64,000 nucleotides of DNA from Bacterioplanes sp965233665. GTDB lineage: Bacteria > Pseudomonadota > Gammaproteobacteria > Pseudomonadales > Oceanobacteraceae. The DNA lies in contig CBDDTG010000010.1 of the NCBI GenBank assembly GCA_965233665.1, forward strand, positions 6,758-70,757, given 5' to 3'. A program made the position numbers and the translations under genes. Position 1 is the stretch's first letter. Each line of letters starts with the position of its first letter. The notes beneath the pieces were generated by a model. That model ran no database searches. It was not told the DNA's origin and saw only the letters and a program-made list of their open reading frames with translations. Below are positions 1-8,691 of this stretch, piece by piece.

Positions 1-148
1 GCACACAGCTGCAGACGTTGTTGTCGGCATGACCGAGGCCGCAGGCGGTGCAATGGGCACCTTCGTTTCTGGCACCAATATGGCCATTCGCGCTTGGGTC
101 TGTGCTGGCACCATTCCATCCGAGCTGATGCCTGCTTCTTGTAAGTAA
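1..148 (+). CDS. pilA: Type IV major pilin, C-terminal end (partial)
   Basis: This is the last 48 codons of a gene that begins outside the window; the reading frame starts at base 2 and ends with TAA at 146-148. The fragment has two cysteines (one in AWVCAG, one in the final ASCK), the spacing expected of the C-terminal disulphide loop of type IV pilins. The strongest evidence is position: it sits just upstream of pilB, pilC and pilD on the same strand, the usual pilA place. A strong terminator follows directly, as is typical for an abundantly expressed pilin. The N-terminal methylation motif is not in the window, so a related pseudopilin cannot be fully excluded. Confidence 0.8.
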   Translation, partial: HTAADVVVGMTEAAGGAMGTFVSGTNMAIRAWVCAGTIPSELMPASCK

Positions 149-186
149 TAGCCAGCTGTTAGCCCGATAGGGCTGACCTTAAAAAG

Positions 187-216
187 ACGCCCGCGATTTA
201 TGCGGGCGTTTTTTTT
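187..216 (+). terminator. Intrinsic terminator after pilA
   Basis: An 8-bp stem (ACGCCCGC paired with GCGGGCGT, 187-194 and 202-209) has a 7-base loop and is followed by a run of eight T. It separates the pilin transcript from pilB. Confidence 0.9.
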
Positions 217-267
217 GCCCGTAGGTTGTGCCAAACTTCGTAATCATGGATATGGTGAGGATTTCAG

Positions 268-1951
268 ATGATCAGTGGATTAGCCAAGCGCTTAATTGAC
301 CAGGGCCTGTTAACAGCGAAGGATGCCGAAGCAGCAGAGCAGCTGGCTCAAAGCGAGGGTATATCCATCGTCGCAGCCGCTGTCAAATCAGGCAGCGCTA
401 AAGCTAAAGATATCGCGCTGCAAGCCTCAACCGACTTTGGCCTCCCCCTTCTAGACCTACAAGCCATCGACGTTGAGTTAGTGCCCTTAGAGGCTGTCAG
501 CTCCTCTCTCATCCAAAAGCACCGGGTATTGCCGCTATTTCAACGCGGCAATCGACTGTTTATTGCACAAAGCGACCCCTCACTTGTGCAAGCACTGGAT
601 GAAATCAAATTCAATACGGGAATGAGTGTCGAACCGGTTCTCGTTGAGGAAGATAAGCTATCCATTGCCGTAGACAAGTTCTTATCGGCCAACGATTCAG
701 GCTTTGGCGACTTGTCAGACGACTTGGATGATATTGACTTAGATAACTCCGAGCAAAAAGAGCAGGCACAGGATGACAGCGAGACCGAAGACGCACCCAT
801 CGTTAAATTTATAAATAAGATGCTGTTGGATGCCGTCAAACTCGGCGCATCTGACTTGCACTTCGAGCCCTATGAAAAGCGTTATCGAGTGCGATACCGA
901 ACCGACGGGGTGCTACACGAAGTCGCCAGCCCTCCGGTTAACCTGGCAGGCAAGATAGCTGCACGACTAAAAGTAATGTCCCAGATGGATATTTCTGAGC
1001 GCCGCATCCCGCAAGATGGGCGCATTAAGATGAAAATATCAAAAAAACCGCGCCATCGATTTCCGGGTCAATACGCTACCTACCCTATTTGGTGAAAAAA
1101 TTGTACTGCGGATTCTCGACCCGTCTTCTGCTCAGTTAGGCATTGATATGCTGGGCTATGAGCCAGACCAGAAAAAGCTGTACATGGATGCGTTGCAAAA
1201 ACCTCAGGGCATGATCCTAGTGACCGGCCCTACAGGCTCAGGTAAAACCGTATCTTTGTATACCGGCCTTAACATCCTGAACGTGGAAGGGACCAATATT
1301 TCCACAGCTGAAGACCCGGTAGAGATCAACCTCGAGGGTATCAATCAGGTCAACGTAAATGCCAAGGTCGGTCTCGACTTTGCTGCAGCCCTGCGCTCCT
1401 TCTTACGTCAAGACCCAGATATCGTCATGGTGGGCGAGATTCGAGACCTAGAGACTGCCTCGATTGCTATCAAAGCCGCACAAACCGGCCACTTAGTACT
1501 CTCGACCCTGCACACCAACAGCGCTGCAGAAACCCTGACCCGTCTCGCAAATATGGGTGTCCCAGCATTTAACATTGCTACGTCTGTTACATTGATTATT
1601 GCTCAGCGCCTGGCTAGGCGCTTATGCAAGAGCTGCAAACAGCCTGCAGAAATCCCTAAAGAAGCCTTGTACGAAGCCGGCTTCACAGATGAACTTCTAG
1701 CGGAGGCAGAAATCTATCAACCCATGGGCTGCGCTGATTGTAGCGACGGCTATAAAGGACGGGTGGGCGTGTATGAAGTAGTTAGAATCACTGACGCGAT
1801 ATCGCGGATTATCATGGAAAATGGAAATGCCATTCAAATATCTGATGCCGCGCGTAAAGAAGGCTTCAATGATTTGCGCACTTCTGCACTGCAAAAAGTT
1901 GCCCAAGGTGTAACTAGCTTAGAGGAGGCGAACCGCGTCACAACAGACTAA
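268..1951 (+). CDS. pilB: Type IV pilus assembly ATPase PilB (frameshifted as sequenced)
   Basis: PilB is the cytoplasmic hexameric ATPase that powers pilus extension. The first part (268-1095) carries the N-terminal GspE/PilB domain and the start of the ATPase; the second part (from about 1046) carries Walker A GPTGSGKT, the DPVE and GEIRD boxes, and the four-cysteine zinc site (CKSC and CADC). The two parts are in different frames. The break maps to a run of seven A at 1041-1047; with six A the protein reads through ISKNRAIDFRV and totals 560 residues, the normal PilB length. A GAGG ribosome site precedes the ATG at 268. As PilB is needed for pili and the rest is perfectly conserved, I read the shift as a probable sequence error rather than decay. 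Confidence 0.9.
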
Positions 1952-2028
1952 GCTAAAGGTTGGTTAGTCGGCTACATTCTGCTAAATAGTACCCCTTAAA
2001 GATCTGCAACGTAGGAATAGTTCTCATC

Positions 2029-3255
2029 ATGGCCAAAAGTACCCAAAAGGCAGCTTTCCAATGGGAAGGAGTGAATAGACGGGGCCAAAAGGTCAAAGGG
2101 GCTCTGTCTGGTGAGAACGCAGCCATCGTCAAGGCTCAGCTTCGAAAACAGGGTGTCGTCCCAACTAAGGTTAAAAAGGAAGCCCAACCGCTATTTGGCA
2201 TTGGTGGCAAAAAACGCAAGAAGATCATGCCTGCCGATATAGCTTTTTTTACCAGACAAATGGCCACCATGATTAAATCAGGTGTACCACTGGTACAATC
2301 ATTCGATATCGTCATGGACGGAATCGACAATGCGAACATGAAAGAGCTGATACAAGAAATTCGCGATACTGTCTCCGCTGGTAATGACTTCGCTGCTGCT
2401 CTAAAGCAACACCCTGATTATTTTGATGAGTTAACCTGCAACCTCATAGAATCGGGTGAGCAAGCAGGCGCTTTAGAGACAATGCTCGATAAAGTTGCCA
2501 ACTACAAAGAAAAGACCGAAGCGCTTAAAAAGAAGATTAAAAAAGCCCTAACATATCCTATTGCAACCATCGTCATTGCTATCATCGTAACCTCGATCCT
2601 TCTCATTAAGGTCGTGCCTACTTTTGAAGAGATGTTTAACAGCTTTGGCGCTGCGCTGCCTGCACCAACACAGTTTGTGGTTAACTTGTCGCACATAGCA
2701 CAAGCATATTATCTTCAAGTCTTAGTTATACTAGCTGTTGTTATTGTAGGCTTTAGCACGGGAATGAAGCGCTCCCCTACTTTCAGAGACCGAGTTCAAA
2801 AACTAAGTTTACGCATTCCTTTGTTTGGCGAGCTGATCAAAAAAGCATCTGTTGCGCGCTATGCTCGAGTTTTGTCAACTACGTTCAGTGCTGGTGTCCC
2901 TTTAGTCGATGCTCTAGATTCAGTTGCTGGAGCTGTTGGTAACGCAGTATATCGAGATGCGGTCATTTCTATCAAAAATGAGGTAGCAACAGGTCAACAG
3001 ATGCACTTTGCGATGAAAAGTACAGAAGTGTTCCCGAACATGGTGGTACAGATGACCAGCATTGGAGAGGAATCCGGTGCACTAGACGCAATGCTTGATA
3101 AAGCAGCTGCTTATTACGAAGAAGAAGTGGACAACACCGTAGACAGCATGACAGCTTTAATAGAACCATTCATGATGAGCTTCTTGGGTGTTGTAATTGG
3201 TGGCTTGATTGTCGCTATGTACTTGCCGATTTTCCAAATGGGCAACGTTATTTAA
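2029..3255 (+). CDS. pilC: Type IV pilus inner-membrane platform protein PilC
   Basis: This 408-residue protein is the inner-membrane platform that couples PilB to pilin polymerisation. It shows two repeated T2SSF (GspF) domains, with the family signatures FTRQMATMIKSGVPL near residues 82-96 and the related YARVLSTTFSAGVPL near 284, each followed by a hydrophobic segment, plus a C-terminal membrane helix ending in FQMGNVI. It follows pilB at 77 bases and overlaps pilD by one base (TAATG), so these genes are translated together. The gene is noticeably A+T-rich: 2521-2580 contains only 22 G/C out of 60. Confidence 0.96.
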   Translation: MAKSTQKAAFQWEGVNRRGQKVKGALSGENAAIVKAQLRKQGVVPTKVKKEAQPLFGIGGKKRKKIMPADIAFFTRQMATMIKSGVPLVQSFDIVMDGIDNANMKELIQEIRDTVSAGNDFAAALKQHPDYFDELTCNLIESGEQAGALETMLDKVANYKEKTEALKKKIKKALTYPIATIVIAIIVTSILLIKVVPTFEEMFNSFGAALPAPTQFVVNLSHIAQAYYLQVLVILAVVIVGFSTGMKRSPTFRDRVQKLSLRIPLFGELIKKASVARYARVLSTTFSAGVPLVDALDSVAGAVGNAVYRDAVISIKNEVATGQQMHFAMKSTEVFPNMVVQMTSIGEESGALDAMLDKAAAYYEEEVDNTVDSMTALIEPFMMSFLGVVIGGLIVAMYLPIFQMGNVI

Positions 3256-4136
3256 TGCATGACATTAGCTCCACCTTTGTTAATAACCCAGCCATTGTGC
3301 TCTCAATAATATCTATTGTCTCGCTGCTGGTCGGCAGCTTCCTTAATGTGGTGATTCTGCGCTTGCCGATCATGCTGTTCCGCGAGTGGAAGCGCGAGTG
3401 CAGCACGCTGGATGACAACCTACCCAAGCACCCGGCGCTGGAAGATCTTGACGCACCCTACAACCTAGTAAAGCCGGACTCGCACTGCCGTAATTGCCAG
3501 GCACCCGTGAAGCCCTGGCAAAACATTCCAGTCGTCAGCTTTCTATTGCTGAGAGGTAAATGTGCCAGCTGTGGTACTCGAATCGGTTGGCGCTACCCTG
3601 TGGTTGAAGCGGCTACTGGGCTGCTGAGTTTGGCTGTAGCACTTTACTTCCCTTGGGGTTGGCCATTGGCGGCCATGCTGCTGTTTACCTGGCTGTTAGT
3701 AGCCATGTCGGTAATCGACATCGATCATCAAATTCTGCCAGACAGCATGACGCTTGGGCTGATGTGGATTGGCTTGCTCCTCAACACACAAGCGATGTTC
3801 GTGCCACTGGAATCAGCAGTATTGGGCGCTGCCGGTGGCTATATGGCCCTGTGGTCAGTGTATTGGCTCTTTAAGCTGGTTACAGGTAAAGAAGGCATGG
3901 GCTTTGGAGACTTTAAGTTATTGGCGGCATTGGGCGCTTGGCTCGGCGTTGGCGCGTTACCGATGATTATCTTGCTGTCATCTATGGTCGGTGCCGTAGT
4001 GGGTATTGCGGGCATTTTGATTATGGGACGTGATAAAAACCTGCCAATTCCCTTCGGCCCTTATTTGGCCGCCGCAGGCTGGATTGCAGCCCTTTGGGGA
4101 GATAATCTGATGGGTTGGTATTTCTCAACACTCTAG
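3255..4136 (+). CDS. pilD: Prepilin peptidase / N-methyltransferase PilD
   Basis: PilD is the inner-membrane aspartyl protease that removes the leader of prepilins and methylates the new N-terminus. The 293-residue protein has the N-terminal domain with the zinc-binding cysteine pairs CRNC and CASC, then the two catalytic aspartate motifs, VIDIDHQILPD and GMGFGDFK (the GxGD signature), among about eight membrane helices. It is the processing enzyme for PilA and for the minor pilins at 33.5-40 kb. Its start codon overlaps the pilC stop. Base composition rises sharply within its first part compared with pilC. Confidence 0.96.
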   Translation: MHDISSTFVNNPAIVLSIISIVSLLVGSFLNVVILRLPIMLFREWKRECSTLDDNLPKHPALEDLDAPYNLVKPDSHCRNCQAPVKPWQNIPVVSFLLLRGKCASCGTRIGWRYPVVEAATGLLSLAVALYFPWGWPLAAMLLFTWLLVAMSVIDIDHQILPDSMTLGLMWIGLLLNTQAMFVPLESAVLGAAGGYMALWSVYWLFKLVTGKEGMGFGDFKLLAALGAWLGVGALPMIILLSSMVGAVVGIAGILIMGRDKNLPIPFGPYLAAAGWIAALWGDNLMGWYFSTL

Positions 4137-4195
4137 TCCCACACCCCTGCGAACCCCACGCAAGTATCGTTCCCCGAGTTACACCTGTGTCGCTT

Positions 4196-4232
4196 ACGTC
4201 TGCCAAAACGGCTTTGCAGCTCTGGCAGACGT
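4196..4232. other. 10-bp perfect inverted repeat between pilD and coaE
   Basis: ACGTCTGCCA at 4196-4205 pairs with TGGCAGACGT at 4223-4232 across a 17-base loop. There is no T run, so this is not a standard terminator. It could be an RNA hairpin that protects or separates the pil and coaE parts of the transcript. Confidence 0.5.
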
Positions 4233-4271
4233 GGTTACACTGCCGGCCAAACCTCTCTTTCTTGCATTAAT

Positions 4272-4884
4272 ATGACCACACTCATCATCGGCCTTACTGG
4301 CGGTATTGGCAGCGGCAAAAGCGCGGCGGCCGACTATTTTAACAGCCAGGGCATTTGCGTCGTCGATGCGGATCAAGTCGCCCGGCAAGTGGTAGAGCCA
4401 GGCGAGCCAGCTTGGCATGCCATTCGTCAGCATTTTGGTGAGCAAGCCTTGCTTGAAAGTGGTCAGCTCAACCGCGCCTGGTTGCGCCAGCAGGTATTCA
4501 ACGACGACCAGCAACGCAAATGGCTGGAGCAACAGACTCACCCACGCATTCGCGAGCACATTATTACAGCCCTGGAAGGCGCCACCTCGCCTTATGCCAT
4601 ATTGGAAACACCGCTGTTGTTTGAATCCGGTCAGCATGAACTGGTGCATTCAAGCTTGGTTATTGATGTCGATGAAGACACTCAGGTAGCCCGCGCCAGC
4701 ACACGCGATGGCAATAATGCCGAGCAAATTCGTCGCATCATAGCGGCGCAAATGCCGCGCCAACAGCGCCCGTCAGCGTGCTGATCGCATCGTTGATAAC
4801 TCTGGCACTCTGGATCAACTGCTGCAACAGCTGCAACACTGCCACCAACACTATTTAGAACTGAGCCGTACCTATGAAAGTTAA
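4272..4884 (+). CDS. coaE: Dephospho-CoA kinase (frameshifted as sequenced)
   Basis: CoaE phosphorylates dephospho-CoA in the last step of coenzyme A synthesis. The N-terminus has the P-loop GGIGSGKS and the family motif VVDADQVARQVV. The open frame stops early at 4784, but removal of one C from the CCC at 4769-4771 continues it as RQRADRIVDN and on to TAA at 4882-4884, giving 203 residues, the usual size. CoaE is generally essential, so the break is most likely an error in the sequence. It lies in the same pil-coaE-yacG order as in Pseudomonas, and its corrected end overlaps the yacG start. No clear ribosome site precedes the ATG. Confidence 0.88.
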
Positions 4885-5072
4885 ACTGCCCAACCTGCCA
4901 GCAAGCCGTTGAATGGACGCCAGAAAGCCGATATCGGCCCTTTTGCAGCGAACGCTGCAAACTGATTGATTTGGGCGAGTGGGCCAGTGAGGGCCATGCC
5001 ATTCCTGGCCGACCCGCCGATGAAGAGCTGATGTCAGAGCAGTGGCAGCAAGAGCAGAACCGGCCACATTAG
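4874..5072 (+). CDS. yacG: DNA gyrase inhibitor / zinc protein YacG (frameshifted as sequenced)
   Basis: YacG is a small zinc-finger protein reported to bind and inhibit DNA gyrase in E. coli. From 4887 the frame reads CPTC, then EWTPESRYRPFC and SERCKLIDLGEWA, giving the four-cysteine zinc site and the family signature, and ends at TAG 5070-5072. To join this to the ATG at 4874, one A must be removed from the AAA at 4883-4885. The corrected protein has 65 residues, the same as E. coli YacG. The start lies within the end of coaE. The function rests on homology alone. Confidence 0.85.
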
Positions 5073-5273
5073 TGCCCTGAGCCTGAAGTTTCGGATGCTT
5101 TTCAGCGGGCCATTCAAGTTCTCTGGCAAGGCGTGCCTTGCAGATAATGGTGGTTTCCATTGGCAAGAGGCAGAAACAACGCCAGAGAGCTTGAAGGGTA
5201 CGTCCCAAGGGAGTGAATGAAAGGCCTCACTGCGACATTACTGCTCTCGCAAAGATTTCGATATTTTTCTGTG

Positions 5274-5298
5274 AAAAGCGCCTTGTAATAGCGCTTTT
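5274..5298. terminator. Bidirectional terminator-like hairpin
   Basis: AAAAGCGC at 5274-5281 pairs with GCGCTTTT at 5291-5298 across a 9-base loop, giving an A run on one side and a T run on the other. It lies between two converging genes, yacG and the PCuAC gene, and could stop both transcripts. I find no convincing gene in 5073-5273; the short open frames there match nothing I recognise, though undetected frameshifts could hide one. Confidence 0.65.
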
Positions 5299-5331
5299 CC
5301 ATTCGCTCTGAAAATATGCGAAACTTCTGAC

Positions 5332-5754
5332 TCAGGAGACTATCGCATCGCTTTCAACGCTAAAGACCTGCTGCAAGCATTCGCCATCGGCAAAGCACAA
5401 CTCGATCATGGGCTTTTGCCGGCAGCGGCAAGCTGAGTTGCATCAGCATCAGGTGATAGCCACCGGATGCAAAACGCTTGCTGGCCTTTGGCCGGAATCT
5501 CTACTTCTGACACTTCACGCATGCGCATGACGCCGTCTTTGTGGGTGTGCGCATGCAGCTCGATGCTGCCAGCCCAATCCGCCTTCGCTGATACCAGTGA
5601 AACGCACCTGCTCGCCAGCGTTATGCACCGTCATAAACGCCGCGCTCATACTTCTGCCCGGTATCGGCTCGCGAATCACGGCATCGCTGAAAGTGATCGT
5701 ATCGGCCCAGCTGCTTGAGCAGATCAGTGCCATCGTCATTAGCATCCAACGCAT
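5332..5754 (-). CDS. Periplasmic copper chaperone PCuAC family (frameshifted as sequenced)
   Basis: PCuAC (DUF461) proteins bind Cu(I) in the periplasm and help metallate cytochrome oxidase. The start at 5754 gives a signal peptide ending CSSSWA, followed by SAAFMTVHNAG, a family signature. Three single-base removals from homopolymers (CCC 5573-5575, AAAA 5471-5474 and GGG 5410-5412, plus-strand bases) restore a single frame containing HAHTHKDGVMRMREV and GGYHLMLM, the conserved His/Met copper ligands, and a C-terminus ending DAIVS at TGA 5332-5334. The corrected protein has 139 residues, about the family length. It lies 109 bases downstream of lapD on the same strand. Confidence 0.82.
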
Positions 5755-5863
5755 GTGTTTTTTCCCATTGTTATCGACATTAAAAAACAGCAGCACTCTA
5801 CCCTAAGCACCACGGATGGCGAAACCACATCGCCTGCGACTTATGGTCACATAGCCCTTGTAC

Positions 5864-7817
5864 TCACACTGGCGCTTGCCAAGGCTCACTGAAAAAAGTA
5901 AACCGCTTAAGGCGTCGACGCCAGCTTCACGAACGACCGTCACATCCGCTTCATGCTCCAAACCTTCGGCAAATACCGACAGCGCCTGACTGTGAGCGAT
6001 CTGCACCATGGACTGCAAATAGAAAGCGTTGGTCTGCTGCGGACATGGCAATTGCGGTTTAAGTGCCCAGCCAATCGCACATAGCTCAGTGGTAAGCGCT
6101 GCAAATAGCTGAACGCTTGGCGGCCGCTGCCAACTTGGTCAACGCCCAGCTGCACGCCGAGTTCAGCAAGCTGAGTTGCCAGCTGTTTGCAAAACGCAGC
6201 TCAATATGAGCAATGGCAAAACTCAGGCACCTCAAAGGCGATCAAAGGACATAACTCAGGCACGCTGGCCAGCTGCTGCAACAGCCGCTGGCATGCGGCC
6301 TCATCACAAATGGTAGAAGGCGGACACATTAATGCAACATGGCAGGCCATCGCCCTGCTGCATCGCCTTCAACACCGCTTCGACAATCAGCAGATCAAAG
6401 CCACTGGCCAACTGATGCTGCTCCGCCAGAGGCCAAAAACGCGCCCCACTCAGCCAATCATCGCCGCACTTCACTCGGCTAATCACCTCTAACTGCAGCG
6501 GTTGCTCGGCACCAGGATGGGTAAATACCGGCAAGTACAGCAGCTCAATGTCACGCTGCTCCAATGCCTGCTGTAGCTGCTGACGCCAGAGTCCAGCGCT
6601 GCGCTGTTGACTAGCCGCATCAAGTGAGCTGCCCGAATCCAAATAGCAATCCGACTGAGCATTACGCTGGACAGTGCCTAAGTGCTTCATCCGCAGCACT
6701 CAAGGCCTGACTCAGCTGGCCTCGCTCACCTTCGAGCCAAACCCCACCTAGGTGAAATGTCTGTTTTCTGCCGGTCGTTCAAGATACCGCTGGCCAAATG
6801 CTCGAAGCAATGTGTCAGCCGTTGATGAGCACTCTGTTTGTCGCTAGCGGGCAGAAATACGACGAAATCTGCCCCTGTACGCCGCCCCACAGAGCGCTTC
6901 ACTCGGCAACCATTGCGCTAACGCCTGCGCCACAGATTGCAGCAGCTCATCACCTTGCTGGCGTCCCTTGCTGTTGGTTTAAAGCGGGCAAAATCACGCA
7001 ATTGCAGCAGTATCAACACACCACGATAGCCCTCACCTGAGCTGAGTAAATGTTCAAGGCGTTGGTCAAAACCGCGCCGGTTCAGCAGACCTGTTACTGC
7101 ATCGTGAAAGGCTTCCTCACGCAAACGCTCTGCAAGCGCCGACTGTTCAGAAAAAATACGCTTCAGCGTGCTCACCGTGCGGTTCATGGCTCGCACCATG
7201 CTGCCCAGCTCGCGAGTTTTGGGAATATCCGACTGCAGCTGCCAACGCCGCTCACATAAGGCTTGTGCCTGCTGCTCTACCCGCGCCAATGGCCGCAACA
7301 TCCAGCTGAGCAACCCTTGCAAAGCGAGTAATGCCAGGATGGAAACCGCCACAAACCACTGCGTTTCCTGGCGCACCATGGCCCACAAATCGCGGTAAGC
7401 AAAGTCGGTATGACTCACCACCGTGACTTTGCCCAGTCGGCTCCAACCGGCCACCACATCAGCCTCAGCAGGCTCAGTGGTCAGCGCCAGCCAGCGGCGA
7501 AACCAGGCAGGAGCAGAATGATCCAGCGCAGCGTCCGCTTGGCGCTGAAATACACGGCCACTCACCATTCGCAGCTCAATGCGCTGAAAAAAGCCACGGT
7601 CGAACAACACATCCATTTGTCGCTGTAGCGACACCTCATCAGCGTCGGCAACGCTGGACATACTGAGTGCTAAGGCTGTAGCGGCATCATATGCGCGGGC
7701 ATCGAGCTGCTGTTGAAAAAAGGCGCGCCCGTTGCTGACCGTCAGCAGCAAGCTGCCTGCCATCAGAGCCAACACCAGGGCGCTGGTCAAAAGTGAGAAC
7801 TGCTGTCTGAGCGTCAT
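5864..7817 (-). CDS. lapD: LapD-like c-di-GMP receptor, LapD_MoxY_N-HAMP-GGDEF-EAL (heavily frameshifted as sequenced)
   Basis: LapD is an inner-membrane protein that senses c-di-GMP with a degenerate EAL domain and, when bound, holds the protease LapG so that a surface adhesin is kept. Residues 1-299 are intact: a signal-anchor helix, a periplasmic LapD_MoxY_N region, a second helix (about 155-175), HAMP, then the start of GGDEF (VTGLLNRRGF). Beyond 6981, about 13 extra bases break the frame, all in short runs. Once they are removed the sequence shows a degenerate GGDEF region (RRTGADF), an EAL-type domain with INVSAF and AEGLEHEAD, and a stop at 5864-5866. Corrected length is 646 residues, close to the known LapD size. 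LapG lies directly upstream, 10 bases away, with a matching ribosome site. Confidence 0.85.
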
Positions 7818-7827
7818 GCTCTTATCC

Positions 7828-8547
7828 TTATAAGTCCATCCCCTGCTGGTTCATGCGCACACGCAAATCGGTCCAGCGGTCCAGCTTGTTGGGGTTGCCC
7901 ATTAAAATCCCCTGGCCTTTCATTTTATCCAGCCACATGCCCTCGGCATTAAAACTGTAAACCGGTGCTAAATCCGTTCGTTTACTGGCAAGCAAAATAC
8001 GGTCGGTTAAGTTATCTAGCACCAGCGGCACGGCATCCGGTGTCGGAAAGTAAGTTAACACCATATGCGCTTGATTCAACTTCAGCGCTTTGACATAGGT
8101 AATGCGCAGGCGTTCGACCGGAACGCCCAGTTTGACCAGCGAGTAATACTTGGCAATGACGTAGTCTTCGCAGTCGCCACCTTGCGTACCTAATGATTCG
8201 AACGGGCTGGCCCAGTAGTCGTCTTGTTGCCAGTGCTGCGCATCGCTGACAAAGGGTACCTGATCGTTAAAAAACTGATTCACACCACGCAGTTGCTGCT
8301 CCAGCGACTCGCCACTGAGCTGTTGCAGTTGCTCGCGCCACAGCCGCAAGCGCTGAGCGGCGGCTTCATCGTACTGTTGCTGCGCCAGCTCGATGCTTTG
8401 TTCTGGCACCCAGTCCATGGCATCTGCCAACAGCCCCAATGCCGCCCCCATCGCCAGCGCGAGCGGCGCAGCCAACAGTAACCGCCTGCCAGGAGACAGC
8501 AGGCTCTGAGTAAGGGACATCAACTTGGAGGAAAGAGGCAGCATCAT
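7828..8547 (-). CDS. lapG: LapG-like periplasmic cysteine protease (BTLCP family)
   Basis: LapG is a calcium-dependent transglutaminase-like cysteine protease in the periplasm that cuts the N-terminus of large adhesins such as LapA and so releases cells from surfaces. The 239-residue protein has an N-terminal membrane or signal helix (about residues 22-42) and the catalytic triad Cys126 in GGDCEDY, His161 in QAHMVLTY and Asp178 in VLDNL. It forms an operon with lapD, its inhibitor. Start codons at residues 1, 2 and 10 are all possible. The adhesin substrate and its secretion system are not in the window. Confidence 0.92.
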   Translation of the reverse strand: MMLPLSSKLMSLTQSLLSPGRRLLLAAPLALAMGAALGLLADAMDWVPEQSIELAQQQYDEAAAQRLRLWREQLQQLSGESLEQQLRGVNQFFNDQVPFVSDAQHWQQDDYWASPFESLGTQGGDCEDYVIAKYYSLVKLGVPVERLRITYVKALKLNQAHMVLTYFPTPDAVPLVLDNLTDRILLASKRTDLAPVYSFNAEGMWLDKMKGQGILMGNPNKLDRWTDLRVRMNQQGMDL

Positions 8548-8691
8548 CCGCCGCTGGCATTGATATTCATCACAGTATATTAGAGGCTATCCCACTAAAG
8601 TGAAGGCCTGCTGACGAAACCTCGGTGCTCGGGCCGACTGGCTGCTATCCTTAGTTTTTAATCATTTTTTGGCGAGACACAGACTGCCGTT

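Noticed and set aside
1030..1060. Programmed frameshift in pilB
   Set aside because: There is no stimulatory structure or known family precedent, and many other extra-base errors occur nearby.
5114..5302. Minus-strand 62-codon open frame between yacG and the PCuAC gene
   Set aside because: It runs through the terminator-like hairpin, has no ribosome site and resembles no family I know.
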